The notes: generated by a model not told the origin, from the sequence alone. A DNA stretch of 64,000 bases from Selaginella tamariscina (GCA_003024785.1 PUQB01000019.1:124001-188000), one strand, 5' to 3'; counted from the stretch's first letter, positions 36,241-50,400 are shown. Numbers and translations: made by a program.

Positions 36241-39200
36241 GTGACCTCCCCGAGAAAGAAACTTGATTTCGATAAAAGTCTCATACCTAATTTGATGAGG
36301 GATAGGTATAAATAGACCCTTATGCAAGAGGTAATGAGAAACACCGAAGAATGTAGAAATGTGAGGCTATAATACCGTAACATGTAGAGATGTGGAAACA
36401 TTGGAAAATCAAAAGAAATGTAAAGGTGTTGGGATAAACATTTGAGATGGACTTAAATTGCTTATTGTGAATTTAACAACAGGGTTGTCAAGTGTATTTA
36501 AAGTTAAGGAATAAGTAAGGCTTTATTTCTTGTTAATCTAGATTCTCCTTTCAAGGGTGCAGCCGATGTGGCGGTCCTCATCATGTCATCTGAGGTGACT
36601 GGCACAATTATTCATGCGCCTTAATTCACAATGATGGCACCGCCTAACCACATTGCCTTTGTAGTACGTGCCTCATGCGTGAGGTCCACCCTCGTGGCCC
36701 TGTGAGTTGGCCATATGTGCGGTTGGGGGCCTTCCTATGGTTGTGCCACCCCCACCCCTGTCATACCCCCTGGGGCTCTCTATTGTAGTCATTGCTTTGT
36801 TCTGAGGCACCTTGGTCAAGGCTTTGTTTGGGTGGATGCATGGCTCAACACGATTCTCATTGTTGTCTATCATAGTGCTTGTTCACCATTGCTGCTCCTT
36901 GCCACCCTAATGGTGTGTTGTAGGATCATGGCCCACTCTAGTCCTATTTGTAGGGCCTTCTTGTTTATCTTCTCCCCTCCAAGGTGTCTAGCAATCAATC
37001 CTGCATATGTTGCGCCAAGAACCTCACACATTACCCTTGCCCGAGTGCATCCCCGACGGATCTTACATAGTTGATCCCCGATTAGCTAGGGCTATTGGTA
37101 TTCTCTAGCGAAGCTTGGGTTAGTGTAGGACTGTTGTTGGTGGCTAGGTCTCATGCCGGGCTTGGGTCGGCCTGGCTTTGGTGGCACTTCCCTTTGGCCA
37201 TGGTACATCCGGGTTGATCCTCCTCCGTGGTTGAGAGGGTAGTTAATGATTCAGTTCCTAGTTTCGTCCTAGTGTCCTCCCTAGCCTGGGGTGACGTGTC
37301 CATGTTCTACCCTTAGCATGGGTTCTTTCGAGACTTGCACTTTGGGGGTTCCCTTTGCAGCCATCCACCTGATCATGTGGTGTCGTTTTCCTTGGCAGGG
37401 TCTCCTTGACCTAAGCTGGACAAGCTTGGTGGGTGGGTGCAAATGGGTGTTGCTTCATTGTTGCCCAGTCCCCCGCTCCAATCCGTCATGTACTATTCCT
37501 AGGCTTGAAACTTCGGTGGGAGTGCTTGAACTTGCTTTGTTGTTATGGACATCAATCCTTTCTATGTGTAGAATCTAACATGTTGGTGTCCCCAGTCATG
37601 CTGCACCTTTGCACTCTTGAGCCATGGGTGGCCCAAAAGTAGGTTGAATCCCCTTTTTTTGTGCATGATATTTATCTGAAACTTGATAGTTTGGATCTTG
37701 ACTTCCACTTCCCTTATGATACCCTTGAGTTCACCTTGGCTTGGTTTGTCATGCATACATGGAAGGGAGAAGGCTCCAAGGTTGGCATGCCTAGCTCTAG
37801 TGGAGTTCTATCAACATGATGTTTATGGTCGAACCTTTGTCTGTGATCACATTGTGGATCGTGTGGCCCGCGACTTGGACGGGGATGGTCAACATGTCAT
37901 TCACAAAGTCAGCTGTGGTGATTGCAACCCTAGGCTGAGTGATGGCTTCTCTTGTTGATGCTTGGTCCTCCTTTATTCTGCATGTGAGGTGCTCTTGTGT
38001 TGCCGTCGCTCCCCCTTGTCCTTGGCTATGGGTGAGTCTCGTTGGCTCCGGAGTGGCTACTACTTCGACGCACCTCCTTGCCCATTGGAAAGGACAAATC
38101 ATAGCGGATGGTAGGGCCACCCCAACCCCAAGGGTTTGGCAGCTAGTTCTTTCTTGCCATGCCCCCCCTTCCTTTGGTAGTGAGAACATATGGATGCCTT
38201 GCCTCTTCCACTAGGTGAGCTTGCGATGTCGTGTTCTCCCTGCAATACAGTTTTAATAATACCATTGTTACTTGGTCGGCCTATAGTAGGGGATTGGTGT
38301 TGAGCAAGTGGGAGCCTATCCCTTTGCCACCCCTACAATGCCGGGCTTGCGCTTCCAACTTGATCAACAAGATCCATGAGCATTGATAGAGAAGGTGTTG
38401 GTCGCCACATAGGGCACAAATCATCTCCCAGCGTTCCGACCACCTATCCCTGTTGTCGTACCTTGGCCAATAGGGCTGCCGCTCTTGGGAGTGGGACCTC
38501 CATTTGCGCTCCCCTAATTGTGACCTTCTACGGGTTGGTCATTCCCATCAGTTCTGCGCCCTTGGCTCCTCCGACTGACTGTGTCCCCCTCCGACTTTCA
38601 TTCCACTACTAATGTGGCTGCCTATTACTCATGAGCTCGACTAGTCGATAGCAGTTGTTTGTGTGATGCATTACATACCCTACAGTACTTGTCTCCACAT
38701 GATGTGTATCCTAGTTGGGCAAGTGTTGCAATTAGGTTCTCTTTCTGTGCTATCGCCTTGTGGGCCTCCCCTTGTTGTGGTTGCACTTGCTCTTTGGCTC
38801 CCTACTGCTGCTCCTTTTTGGCAGGCTTTGGGGTGTCTAAGTGTCTATGGTGGTGTCATTTGTCCCCTTAGCATTTGATTTGTCCTGTGTCTTCCTCTCC
38901 TAAAATCTTTCGTCTTCCCACTTTTCTACTTTCTTGGTGTACCGGAGTAACTTATCAAATGTCTGGTCATCATCTAGTCCAATCCAATCCCTTTCAATAC
39001 CACATCTTCTTGGTTAGGTTGATGAGGGAATCCCGATTTACCCCAGCATGCGGACCATGTATTCATTGATTGACTCTCTTGCTTTCTACTTCAAGTTAAC
39101 TAGCTTATGGATTATCTCTCCCAGAAGGTATTTAAGAACGCCCTTCGCGCGATCTCCTAGCAAGCTCCTTTGTTTGCCTCGTGGAATCGCATCCACTAGG

Positions 39201-40890
39201 CATGTGCCTTCTTATCTAGAGTACATGCGAATGTGCTCAGGTTATCGCTCACGCTCCTCAACTCCCACACTTGCTCAAACTTGTGTACATGTTGGTCGGT
39301 GTCTTCACCTCTCACTCCTCAGAACGCGGGTAAGGGCACTGTCACTGTGCTCTCCTGCATCTGATTGAATACGTGGGCTAGTAAGGTCACCAAGTCTATT
39401 CCCATGGCTTCCTATTGAACCTGGGAAGTGCTCTGGTTTGCTTCAGACGTGCTGTCATTTACATCTCAATATCCTGCGGGTATCTTTTTCCTCCCTTGCA
39501 CACCCACCCTTCTATTGAAGGTTGGTGATGACAATGGGCTCCTCATGGCTGTCCCTCAGGGGGCCCCCTTCGTGGGACTAACATGATTGTTGGTGGCACA
39601 ACATATCTCGACTAGACGATATCCTCTCGTCCAATAGGTGGTTGGGCAGGATCATGCGACCTTGTGGAATCCTCTCTTAGTGTTGGAACGGTTGTGGCTA
39701 TTGGGGCAAATTCTTCTCGCCATGAGATGGTATCCCCTCGTCTTATAGTTTTTGAGGCTCTACCGTACGCCTTCGTAGAATACCCTTGCATGGTTGATAT
39801 GGTCTTGCTCACTTGAGCGAATTTCCCTCACCTTGGGAGGGAATCCCCTTGTCCTTTGCCCATAATGACCACTGTGCAGCCCTCCTCACCAGTGCCTCAT
39901 CCCAATTTGTAAGCTCATCGACATCTAGTCGCCTTCATGCGGGTTATCTTCTCATGTGTAGCCCTGTCTTTTGGAGCCTCAGGCTGCCATTTTGGTACTC
40001 ACCTTGGCCTATTGCATCGTTCCTAAACTCTGGTGCAAAGGTTCCTTTGTTGGTGGTTGGCACCCCTCCTTGCGGATGAGGCTCTTCCTCCCCTCTTTTC
40101 TGGCATCCACGGCCCACCTACCTTACCCTACTGGGTGATGGCGGCCCTTGGTTTACTACCTTGTGTTCCTCATAGTGTTCACCACGCGGAATCTCTGGCT
40201 CTTGTCCCTTATCACTACCAGCGCTATCGTCGCTGCTTCAAGTTTCCTATCTCCAGTGCAAGCATTCCCCTTTTTGGGATTCTTCTGCGCGAGGTCTCCT
40301 CCCTCGAGGGTACTCGTCGAATATAGGTTCAGCTCTTTGGTGTTGGGGCTCATCACATCAAGAGGGGGTGAAGGGCTTCCATCTTCTTGCCATCCGTCCC
40401 ACTCTACATCATAGGCCATTGCCAAGCAGTCTCGCTCATCCAAGTGTTGCTCATTCCCGCACGTTCCTACTTAAGATTTCATTAGGATGGGCTAGGGGTT
40501 CATCATATCTTTCTTCATCGTCTACGACTTGAGATCGACTTCGATGGTGCTGCATTGGGTTTTCTGCTTTTCAAAGGTTTGGCCACGTGGTGTCTGCATC
40601 ATGCTCTCAAGTAGGCAAGGCTAGGGCCGACTATGGCATTTGAAGTATCTCCCTACCCTCCATTAGCCTTTTCCAGCCAACTTGACGCATCCTTCTAGCC
40701 AGTTGGTATTCATTAATTTCCAGTTGTTCAAACAAGTTAATCTCAACTCTCCAATTTCTCCTTCTAACCATAACTCTACTTGCTATGGTGAACTCCATCT
40801 ACATGTAAATAATCCCTCCATGGTTGCCACAAATGGTCATCAAGGACTTACAAGCCATATGTGGGTGACTTATGTAGCTTCGGTGGTCGC

Positions 40891-41753
40891 TGTCAAGCCA
40901 CAATCCAGGAACAAGGAAGATAACAGGATTTTGAGAACAAGGAGGCTTGACTCAAGAGCCAGACAAGGAGCAGGATAAGAACTAGAGCAGGATAGCAGGG
41001 CAAGGAGCAGGATAGGAATTGGAGCAGGATAGCAGGACAAGGAGCAGGATAAGAACTAGAGCAGGATAGCAGGGCAAGGAGCAGGATAGGAATTGGAGCA
41101 GGATAGCAGGACAAGGAGCAGGATAGGAAATGGAGCAGGATAGCAAGACAAGGAGCAGGATAGCAAAACAAGGAGCAGGATAGTAAGACAAGGAGCAGGA
41201 TAGGAAATGGAGCAGGATAGCAGAATAGGGAACAGGACATGAACTGGGAACTTAAGAATCAGGAGTAGGACAGGATCCAGGAGCGAAATAAGAACAGGAT
41301 AGGATCTAGGAGTAAGACAAGAGCAGGACAGGATCCAGGAGCAAGACAAGAATAGGATAGGATCCGAAGCAAGACAGGAGCAGGACAGGAACCAGGAGCA
41401 GGACAGGAACCAGGAGCAAGGAGCAAGATACAAATAAGACAAACAAGAATGATCGTAGAATGACTGGTATTGATAGTAACTGATTGTACAACAATTAGGT
41501 CGGAGCTTTTATGCTCACAACTCCAAGAGCTAATTTAGGCATGAGTGCTAAAAGTGGTTGCATGCATGTAAAAGTGGCTGCATGCATGCAGAGGCTAGGA
41601 TGAGTCCACATGTCACTTATCCTTTAGGCATATCCTATGGCATATCTTGTAGGAATATCCTGCAACCATATCCTGTATCCGGAATCCTTGTAGGAATATC
41701 TTGCAACCTGTATCATGTATCCGGATTCCTGTATCTTGTATCGGGTCGTGACA
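40891..41753 (-). repeat. LTR (left copy) of the 40891-45822 element
   Basis: 863 bp. It carries an expanded run of GGAGCAGGATA-type units (about 40970-41230) that is shorter in the other copy. The far half is rich in TATCCTGTA-type units, the complement of the first kind. Confidence 0.85.
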
Positions 41754-42399
41754 GCACCTCCTCCCTAAAAACGAGTTCCACGAGTCTTGGGACCTAGTTT
41801 AGCAAGATAATGCTGATGGAAGGCAGCAACTTTAGAAGAACCATGGAGTAAGTTGGATGCAGGTTCCCAAGTGCAATCAGTAGGCAAATAACCTTTCTAA
41901 TCCACTAAGTATTGGAGTTGGCGGCGATGAAGACGAGAATCAAGGATGGCTGCAACTTCGTACTCAGGTTCAGTGTCAATCACCACAGGAGGGGAGGAGA
42001 AGAAGCACAACTGGGAAGAGAAGAAGGATGATACGGCTCCAACAAGGAGGTGTGAAACACAGGATAAAGTTTCACTGTTGATGGTAACTCGAGTCGGAAA
42101 GCTACAGGATTAACCTCTGCCACAATCCTGTAAGGGCCTAATCATTGAAAATCCAACTTAGAAGAAGGCCTGTTGGAGCGAATGTGTCGACAAAGAAGCC
42201 ACACAAGATCACCAATCGTGTATGCAGGTGCTGGTTGACGGTGAGCATCAGCATGATGCTTATATCGTTTCTGTGCCTGCTGAAGATGAACCCGGAGATC
42301 ATCATGTTCCTAACGAAAATGCTAGAGACGATCTTGTACTGCAGGAGCGGAAGAAGGAGAAGCAGGAGGAGCAACCTGTAGTGCTGATGAACTGACAAG

Positions 42400-43560
42400 A
42401 GGTGAATCAGGAGTGGAAAGAACTTGCGGATGTGCTGAGGAACTGACATAAGGTGAATCCTGTCGAGGGGGAATCTTCAACACTAATACAGGATTGGAAG
42501 AACCCTGTACAGGAAACTGTGAAAAGGAGAACCTGAGAATGTGTTGACAAACTGACAGGAGGTGAATCCTGTTGAGGAGAAACCTTCGACACTGATATAG
42601 GATTGGAAGAACCCTGTATAGGAAACCGCAAACTAAGGAGAGCCTAAGAATGTGCTGATGAACTGATAGGAGGTGGATCCTGTTGAGGAGAAACCTTCGG
42701 AAACCGCAAACTGAGAAGAGCTTGAGAATGTGACAGGAGGTGGATCCTGTTGAGGAGGAGTCTTCAACACTGATACAGGATTGGAAGAACCCTGTACAGG
42801 AAACCGCGAACTGAGGAGAGCTTGAGAATGTGTTGACAAACTAACAGGAGATGGATCCTGTCGAGGAGGAGTCTTCAACACTGATACAGGATTGGAAGAA
42901 CCCTGTACAAGAATTCGGGAACTTACAGGAGTGGAAAGAGCCTGTGGATGTGCTGAGGAACTGACAGAAGGTGGATCCTGTCGAGGAGGAGTCTTCAACA
43001 CTAATACAGGATTGGAAGAACCCTGTACAGGAAACCGCGAACTGAGGAGAGCTTGAGAATGTGTTGATAAACTAACAGGAGATGGATCCTGTCGAGGAGG
43101 AGTCTTCAACACTGATACAGGATTGGAAGAACCCTGTACAAGAATCCGCAAACTTACAGGAGTGGAGAGAGCCTATGGATGTGCTGAGGAACTGACAAGA
43201 GGTGGATCTTGTCGAGGAGGAGTCTTCAACACTAATACAGGATTGGAAGAACCCTGTACAGAAAACTGCGAATTGAGGAGAGCCTGAGAATGTGCTAACG
43301 AACTGATAGGAGGTGGATCTTGTTGAGGAGGAACCTTCGGAAACCGCGAACTGAGAAGAGTGAGAATGTGTTGACAAACTGACAGGAGGTGGATCCTGTC
43401 GAGGAGGAGTCTTCAACACTGATATAGGATTGGAAGAACCCTGTACAGGAATCCGCAAACTTACAGGAGTGGAGAGAGCCTGTGGATGTGCTGAAGAACT
43501 GACATAAGGTGAATCTTATCGAAGAGGAATCTTCAAATCTGATACAGGAACATGCATGGT
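42400..43560 (-). repeat. Tandem repeat encoding a Pro/Ser/Gln-rich linker in the retroelement
   Basis: About ten units of roughly 110-120 bp, recognised by GATTGGAAGAACCCTGTACA at about 42491, 42600, 42779, 42890, 43010, 43121, 43240 and 43430. On the coding strand each unit reads like VQGSSNPVSVLKTPPRQDPP followed by a Ser/His-rich stretch. Two alternating unit types are visible. The related element at 46851-53101 has only about three units at the matching place (50690-50940), between protease and reverse transcriptase. Confidence 0.85.
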
Positions 43561-45076
43561 CAATCCTGAAGCTTGTACTGCCTCAAACACTAAGGACGTA
43601 TCTTGCACGCAGGAAGGTACAAGATTGATCTTAGCTGCCGGAGAGGAAAACGTGAGTATCCTAGACCTCCAGTCGATCTGAGGATTTGCAACCACGAACC
43701 ATGGCATGACCAAAACAATGGGAGTCGACCGAGTCTTGATCAAGTTGAAGGAAATCGAACAGTTAAATGCACCATAACTGCAAGAGAGAGGTGTGGTAGC
43801 ATGAGTAACTGCGCCTGAAGCAATTAAATGACCATCGGCCACCTCTATAAGAACTGCACGCTTCAACTTCACCACTGGAATGCCATGTTGAGTTGCAAAA
43901 GTGTCATCCATAAAGCATGCATTTGCACCAGTGTCTAACAGGGCAAACTCCTTGAGTTCACGATTGTTGAGGCAGATGTGTATAGGAAACTTGAGTGATG
44001 GAATGGTATGAGCAACACCAATGGAGCCTGCACCTACGTCCAACTTCGCGGCTCTTAGACGGAGTGGACATTGAACTTCGGCTTCAACTTCGCACGTCTT
44101 GAACTTTCTGGCTTTAACAGAACATTCCGCCACCTTATGTCCTGTTTCACCACAATACAAGCATAAGTTCTCACTGCGACGGCATTGTTTTTCTGTAGCT
44201 GAAAGTGGACCACGCTTGTATTTCTTAACCTCCATAGGGACTACTCCAGAAGGTGTCACAGCTACAGCTGCAGGATTGACTTGCAGGAACTGTTGACGGG
44301 ATTTTTCCTGACGACGCTCGAACAAACGGTTGTCACAACAAATGGCCTGGTGCATGATCTCCACTAAGGTTTGGGCATCCGGTAATATAAGGAGAAGGTT
44401 CTTCACGTCATCCCTCAATCCAAAACAGAAATGTTCGATCAATGCAGTCTCGTTTCATGGAACGTTCGTGCAAAGTTGCTAAAATGCGGATGCATAAACG
44501 GAAACTGGTCGGGATCCTTGTGTGAGCTTCTATAACTTCATGCATGCAGAACGATACTTATCAGGATCTCCAAAACATGCTTCAAAGGCAGCCACGAATC
44601 CTTCAAAGTCGTCTATTAATGGGTCGCCACGCTCAAGTAAAGGAGCAACCCAAGCCCGTGGAGATCCAACTAGTAAGGATGCCGCGTGGTTGCATGCGGA
44701 TCAAGAGCCGGATCTGATTCAGGAAACCTTGAAAATTGGCACGATTGCCACTAAACTTTTCTAGCATGCTGATCTTCGGCTCTGAAGAAAAGTTTGATGA
44801 AGAGGAAACCACGAATGCTTGAGAAAGAGCTTGTGCTACAGCCTTGGAGTATGCATCAGCAGCTGCATGCGCTACATTAGTGGAACCTTGCAGATTTGTG
44901 ACCACTTGGCGCAAAGTGGCCAGCTAATGAAGCAACATTTGATGCTTGCATTGAAAGTGCTCAAAATCGGCCATGATCTATGAAAGGAAAAACAAAAAGA
45001 GGAGAACGAAGGAGGAAAACCAAAAAAAAAAAAGTAACTGGAAATCAGAGAGCTATGAAAGTAGTTACTATCAAAC

Positions 45077-45822
45077 TGTCAAGCCACGATCCAGGAACAA
45101 AGAAGATAACAGGATTTTGAAAACAAGGAGGCTTGACTCAGGAGCCGGACAAGGAGCAGGATAAGAACTGGAGCAGGATAGCGAGGCAAGGAGTAAGAAT
45201 AGGAAATGGAGCAGGATAGTAGGATAAAGAACTGGATAGGAATTGGAGCAGGATAGCAAGACAAGGAGCATGATAGGAAATGGAGGAAGATAGCAAAACA
45301 GGGAGTAGGACAGGAACTGGGAATTTAGGAATCAGGAATAGGACAGGATCCAGGAGCGAAACAAGAACAGGACAGGATCCAAGAGCAAGACAGACAGGAT
45401 CTAGGAGCAAGACAAGAACATGATAAGATCCGGGAGCAAGACAGGAGCATGACAGGAACCAGGGGCAAGACAAGAGCAGGAGGCAAGGAGCAAGATACAA
45501 ATAAGACAAGAACAAGAATGATCGTAGAATGACTGGTGTTGATAGTAACTGATTGTACAATAATTAGGTCGGAGCTTTTATGCTCACAACTCTAAGAGCT
45601 AATCTAGGCATGAGTGCTAAAAGTGATTGCATGCATGTAAAAATGGCTGCATGCATGCAGAGGCTAAGATGAGTCCACATGTCCCTTATCCTCTAGGCAT
45701 ATCCTATGGCATATCCTGTAGGAATATCCTACAACCGTATCCTGTATCCGGAATCCCTGTAGGAATATCTTACAACCCGTATCCTGTATCCGGAATCCTG
45801 TATTTTGTATCGGGTCGTGACA
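45077..45822 (-). repeat. LTR (right copy) of the 40891-45822 element
   Basis: 746 bp, the copy next to gag (5' LTR of the minus-strand element). It matches the left copy apart from fewer purine-rich units and scattered differences. Confidence 0.85.
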
Positions 45823-46850
45823 GTCACCAGGACACTATTGCCAATGCCCAATCTCGAGGGTCTAAACTAGGGCCCAGCCTTTACCTCAAGGTAAACAGGG
45901 AGGTGCGATGATGGCCTCTACCCAGACACCACGAGGGTCCATATACAGGTGGGTTGGAGCTCTTGCCCTGTAGTGCTACTGCCGACCTGACGGGGAAGCC
46001 AATCGAGGAGCTGGAGAGGGGAGATCTGGCAAGGAGGCAACATTAGACAAAAGAGAGTGATATATATATCTATTGATTGCCTTGATACAAGATGGCCCCT
46101 TCCCAGAGAAGGTCGAAGCAAGATACAATGAAGAAGACAAACTAGAAGGACCCCGACCCACTACTTGCCTTCATCCTTAAATAGTGGGTCGGTTGGTGCT
46201 AGGTCGTAGGCCCTACTGCCATGTGGCAGAGTCTTGTCCTATGGTCTTAATGTGCCTCCCTTAAGCAAGCTATTCTGTGTACCTTGGTAGTTAATCTGGA
46301 CTATTAGATCTAGTAGCTGTTAGCGTCGCTTGACAGCCATCACTATCGATCAGTACTTGTTGTACCTTCCTCGCTCGGCCATTTGTTCTCGTCACTCATT
46401 TGCTCCGTCTGGCAATTTGACGATGGTCAAACCACCATCAACCGATTGTGACTCATGACTAACTCCTAAGGGTTTGAGTGGTCAAGTTATACCCTAATCA
46501 TAAGGCTAGTATTTAATGAGGACACAAGTGTTCACTGTAGGTGGACATGAGTGTTCTATTAAGCAAACCCCTAAAGCTAGGTTTGGACAATCCTAAGTAC
46601 CCGGCCATGCAAGTGCTTCACAAAAAGTCTCATGCTAATGAGCTTAAGTTGCTCAACCCCTAAACATGTTCACACATCCCTTGAATGAACACTCATTAGT
46701 CTAGTGTGCCAATTACCATACCTAATTATGAGAGTTAACCTCTTTTAAGTGGATACCTAAGGCTTAACACTTTGATGTAAGCATTAGTGCACCTACTTGC
46801 TAAGATATTCAATACCTTGGCGCTAAGATTATGACAGAACCCCGAAGGGT

Positions 46851-47426
46851 TGTCAAGCCACGATCCAGGAACCAGGAAACGAGTAGGATTCCGGGAACAG
46901 GAAGGCTTGACTCAGGAACAGGACCGAGAGCAGGACAGGAACCAGGAACAGGAATAGGAACAGGACGGATCCAGGAACAGGCGGATCCAGGAGCAGGACA
47001 GGATCAGGATAGGATCCAGGAACAAGATAGGAACTAGACAGGATCCAAGAGCAAGACAGGAGCAGGAGGCAAAGAGTAAGACAAGAACAAGACAAGACAA
47101 GAACAAGAATAATCGTAGAATGACTGGTGTTGATAGTAACTGATTGTACAACAATTAGGTCGGAGCTTTTATGCTCACAACTCCAAGCTAATCTAGTCAT
47201 GAGTCTAATCTAGTCATGAGCTAAGAATAGTGTCCCTTATCCTCTAGGCATATCCTGTAGCATATCCTATAGGCATATCCTATAGGAATATCCTATAGGT
47301 ATATCCTGTAGGAATATCCTGCAGGCATATCCTGTAACCCGTATCCTGTATCCGAAATCCTGCATCCTGTATCCTGTATCCGGAAACCTGTATCCTGCAT
47401 CCTGTATCCTGTATCGGGTTGTGACA
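46851..47426 (-). repeat. LTR (left copy) of the young chromovirus
   Basis: It starts TGTCAAGCC and ends GGGTTGTGACA. The first half has CAGGA-rich purine units and the second half TATCCTGTA/GGCATATCC units; the two halves are partly complementary and could fold. Confidence 0.92.
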
Positions 47427-50400
47427 GCACCTCCTCCCTAAGGACGAGTTCCACGAGTCTAGGACCTGGTTTAGCAGGATAATGCCGATGGAAGGCAGCA
47501 ACTTTGGAAGAAGCATGGAGTAAGTTGGATGCAGGTTCCCAAGTGCGATCGGTAGGCAAATAACCTTTCCAATCCACCAAGTATTGAAGTTGGCGACGAT
47601 GAAGACGAGAATCAAGGATGGCTGCAACTTCGTACTCAGGTTCACCAGCAATGACCACAGGAGGGGGAGGAGAAGAAGCACGACCAGGAAGAGAAGAAGG
47701 ATGATACGGCTCCAACAAGGAGGTGTGAAACACAGGATGAAGTTTCACCGTGGATGGTAACTCGAGTCGGAAAGCTACAGGATTTACCTCCGCCACGATC
47801 CTGTAAGGGCCCAATCGTTGAAAATCCAACTTAGAAGAAGGCCTGTTGGTGCGAATGTGTCGACGAAGAAGCCACACGAGATCACCAACTTGTATGCAGG
47901 TGCCGGCTGACGGTGGCATCAGCATGATGCTTGTACCGTTCCTGTGCCTGCTGAAGATGAACCCGGAGATCATCCTGTACCTGACGAAGATGCTGGAGAC
48001 GATCCTGTACTGCAGGAGCGGAAGAAGGAGAAGCAGGAGAGCAAAGTCAAAACGTGGATGGTGGCCTGTAAGAGCAAAGAAAGGTGTCTGGCCTGTAGAT
48101 GCGTGAATGGAGTTGTTGTAGGCAAACTCCGCCATAGGAAGAAGGTCCAACCAATTATCCTGTTGGTAACTGATGAAGCAACGAAGATATTGCTCCAAGG
48201 TCTGGATTGTGCGTTCTGACTGTCCATCAGTTTGCGGGTGATATCCTGAAGAAAGATCCGCTTTAACCTGTAGACTCCGAAGAAGCTCTCGCCAAAACTT
48301 GGACATGAATTGTGGACCTCGATCGGAAACAATGCTCTCAGGAAGACCATGATGTCGGAACACTCACGGATCACCAACTCGGCAGTTGTCTGACCTGTAG
48401 CTGTCTTGTTGCAGGGTAGGAAATGAGCCTGCTTGGTGAAACGGTCAACCACCACAAGAACTGCATCGAATCCACGAGAAGGAGGAAGATCTGTGAGGAA
48501 ATCCATAGAAATGGATCTCCAAGGAGCAGAAGGAACAGGAAGAGGACGAAGAAGACCAGAAGGTGCATGATGAGGCATCTTCGACCTGTTGCAGGTGTCA
48601 CAACTCCGTACAAACCTTTCCACAAAACCTCGCAACCCAGGCCACCAATAGTTGCGAGTCACCAACTCAACTGTCTTGGCCACACCAAAATGTCCTGTAG
48701 CCGGGGTATCATGACAATCCTGTACCACACGAGTCCTGCAAACACCAACAGGAACGTACAGGAGACCTTCCCGGTACAGGAGTCCATCCTGTATGGTGAA
48801 CAGGTTGTAGTCTGGACGGGAACTGGAGGAAGAGGAACTTGCAACGTCAGGATGAATGTGTGAGAACACATTCTTTGCCAAGTCGTCTGTAGCCAACTGC
48901 GAACGGACGTCCTGTAGGAGTGTTGAATTGCTGGAGCCTGATGAACCTGCAGTGCCGCAAGCCGGAATCGATCAGGACCCAACAACACTTGCCTTTGACA
49001 GTCAAATGCAGGATCGCCCGGGCTTGGTGCAAGGTAAGAGCGCCTAGACAATGCGTCCGCCTTGCCATTCCGAAAACCGGGCCTGTAGACGATGACGAAG
49101 TCAAAACGTGATAGGAACTCTGCCCACCTAGCCTGTCGCCGACTGAGAACTCGAGCCGTTTGAAAGTACTCCAGGTTCTTGTGATCCGTAAGAACTTGTA
49201 CAGGATGTGCAGCACCTTCCAGGAAATGCCGCCACTCCTCAAACGAATCCACAATGGCCTTGAGTTCCTTGTCATGAATCTCGTAGTTGATCTCCGCCGA
49301 CAGGAACTTACGAGAGTGAAAAGCTACAGGATGAAGCAACTTGTCCTCTCCAACTTGCGATAGGACGGATCCTACTGCAAAATCCGAGGCATCTGCTTCA
49401 ACGAAGAAAGGACGAGAAGGATCAGGATGTGCTAAAATCGGAGCTGTCGTGAAGGTGTCCTTGAGTGTTGTGAATGCATGTTCCGCCTTGTCGACCAAGA
49501 GAAAACCTCTGTGCGCTTGGTGAGTTCCGTGAGTGGAAGTACACGCTTGGAGAAGTCCTGTATGAACGCCTGTAGAAGTTTGCAAAGCCAAGGAAACATT
49601 GTACATCTCGTACAGACTTGGGCCTCTCCCACTCCACGATGGTCTTCACCTTGTGCATGTCCATGGAAACGCCAGCAGGAGAGACGATGTAGCCCAAGAA
49701 CTCCACAGAATCCCTATCGAAAAAACACTTCTCCAACTTCGCATACAAGCCATGCTCACGAAGCCGCTGTAGAACCAACCGTACATGCTTGTCATGTGCC
49801 GCCTGGTCCTTGGAGAAAATCAAAATGTCGTCGAGGTAGATCACCACAAACTGGTCCAAGAAGTCACGAAAGATGTCGTTCACCATGTGTTGGAACACGC
49901 TGGGGCATTGGTAAGGCCGAAAGGCATCACCGTGTACTCGAAGTGTCCATACCTTGTACGAAAGGCAGTCTTCCACTCATCGCCGGGACGAATCCGTACA
50001 AGGTTGTAGGCCCCTCGTAAGTCGATCTTCGTGAACACCTTTGCTCCTCGCAGCCGATCGAGAAGTTCCGGGATCAATGGCAACGGGTACCGATTCCGAA
50101 TGGTAGCTTGATTCAAACCCCTGTAGTCCACAACCAAACGTAAGCTCCCATCCTTCTTCTTGACAAAGAAGATTGGCGCTCCTGCAGGGGACTTTGAGTG
50201 ACGAATGAAGCCGGATGCCAAGTTGTCCTCGATGTACTGGCGAAGAACCTCCAACTCTGTGGGTGACAATGCGTAAATCGGTCCGAACGGTGGGTCTTTC
50301 CTTCTGCAAGATCAATAGGACAGTCGTAGGACCTGTGAACAGGAAGAACTGTAGCCTTGTGCTTGTCAAAAACGTCCTTAAAGTCGTGGTACTTGGATGG

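Larger units (their letters stand above)
40891..45822 (-). mobile_element. Chromodomain Ty3/gypsy (chromovirus-type) element, internally deleted, nested in an older relic (fossil)
   Basis: LTRs lie at 40891-41753 and 45077-45822, both starting TGTCAAGCCAC and ending TCGGGTCGTGACA; they differ in length through the number of purine-rich repeat units. Flanks GTCGC and GTCAC fit a 5-bp target duplication with one change. On the minus strand gag starts at 44974, with a zinc knuckle (CLYCGETGHKVAEC) and a protease (LLDTGANACF). Then comes a long tandem-repeat linker (42400-43560), and next the integrase/chromodomain end (about 42380-41760). Most of reverse transcriptase, RNase H and integrase is missing, so it is a shortened, non-autonomous relative of the element at 46851-53101. 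It has several further breaks and is of middle age. Confidence 0.85.
36450..46850 (-). mobile_element. Old Ty3/gypsy-type relic (gag and protease), split by a later insertion
   Basis: Two flanks, 36450-40890 and 45823-46850, form one GC-richer relic interrupted by the element at 40891-45822. On the minus strand the protease region reads VAGHTIHNVITDKGST (about 37880-37830), followed by FNLLLGHPWL (about 37650-37610), as in Ty3/gypsy proteases. Gag-like sequence lies to the right (38200-40650), including ESINEYMVRM-like text at about 39070-39040. No reverse transcriptase, integrase or LTR pair was recognised, so the left part is truncated or too decayed. It is broken with many disruptions and older than both elements nested in or next to it. 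Plus-strand ORFs here are shadows. Confidence 0.65.

Noticed and set aside
36715-40443. Many plus-strand ORFs of 60-120 codons
   Set aside because: Shadows of the minus-strand gag/protease region of a retroelement relic with higher GC content.
40960-41240. CRISPR-like array
   Set aside because: Short degenerate GGAGCAGGATA units without unique spacers, lying inside an LTR of a plant retroelement.
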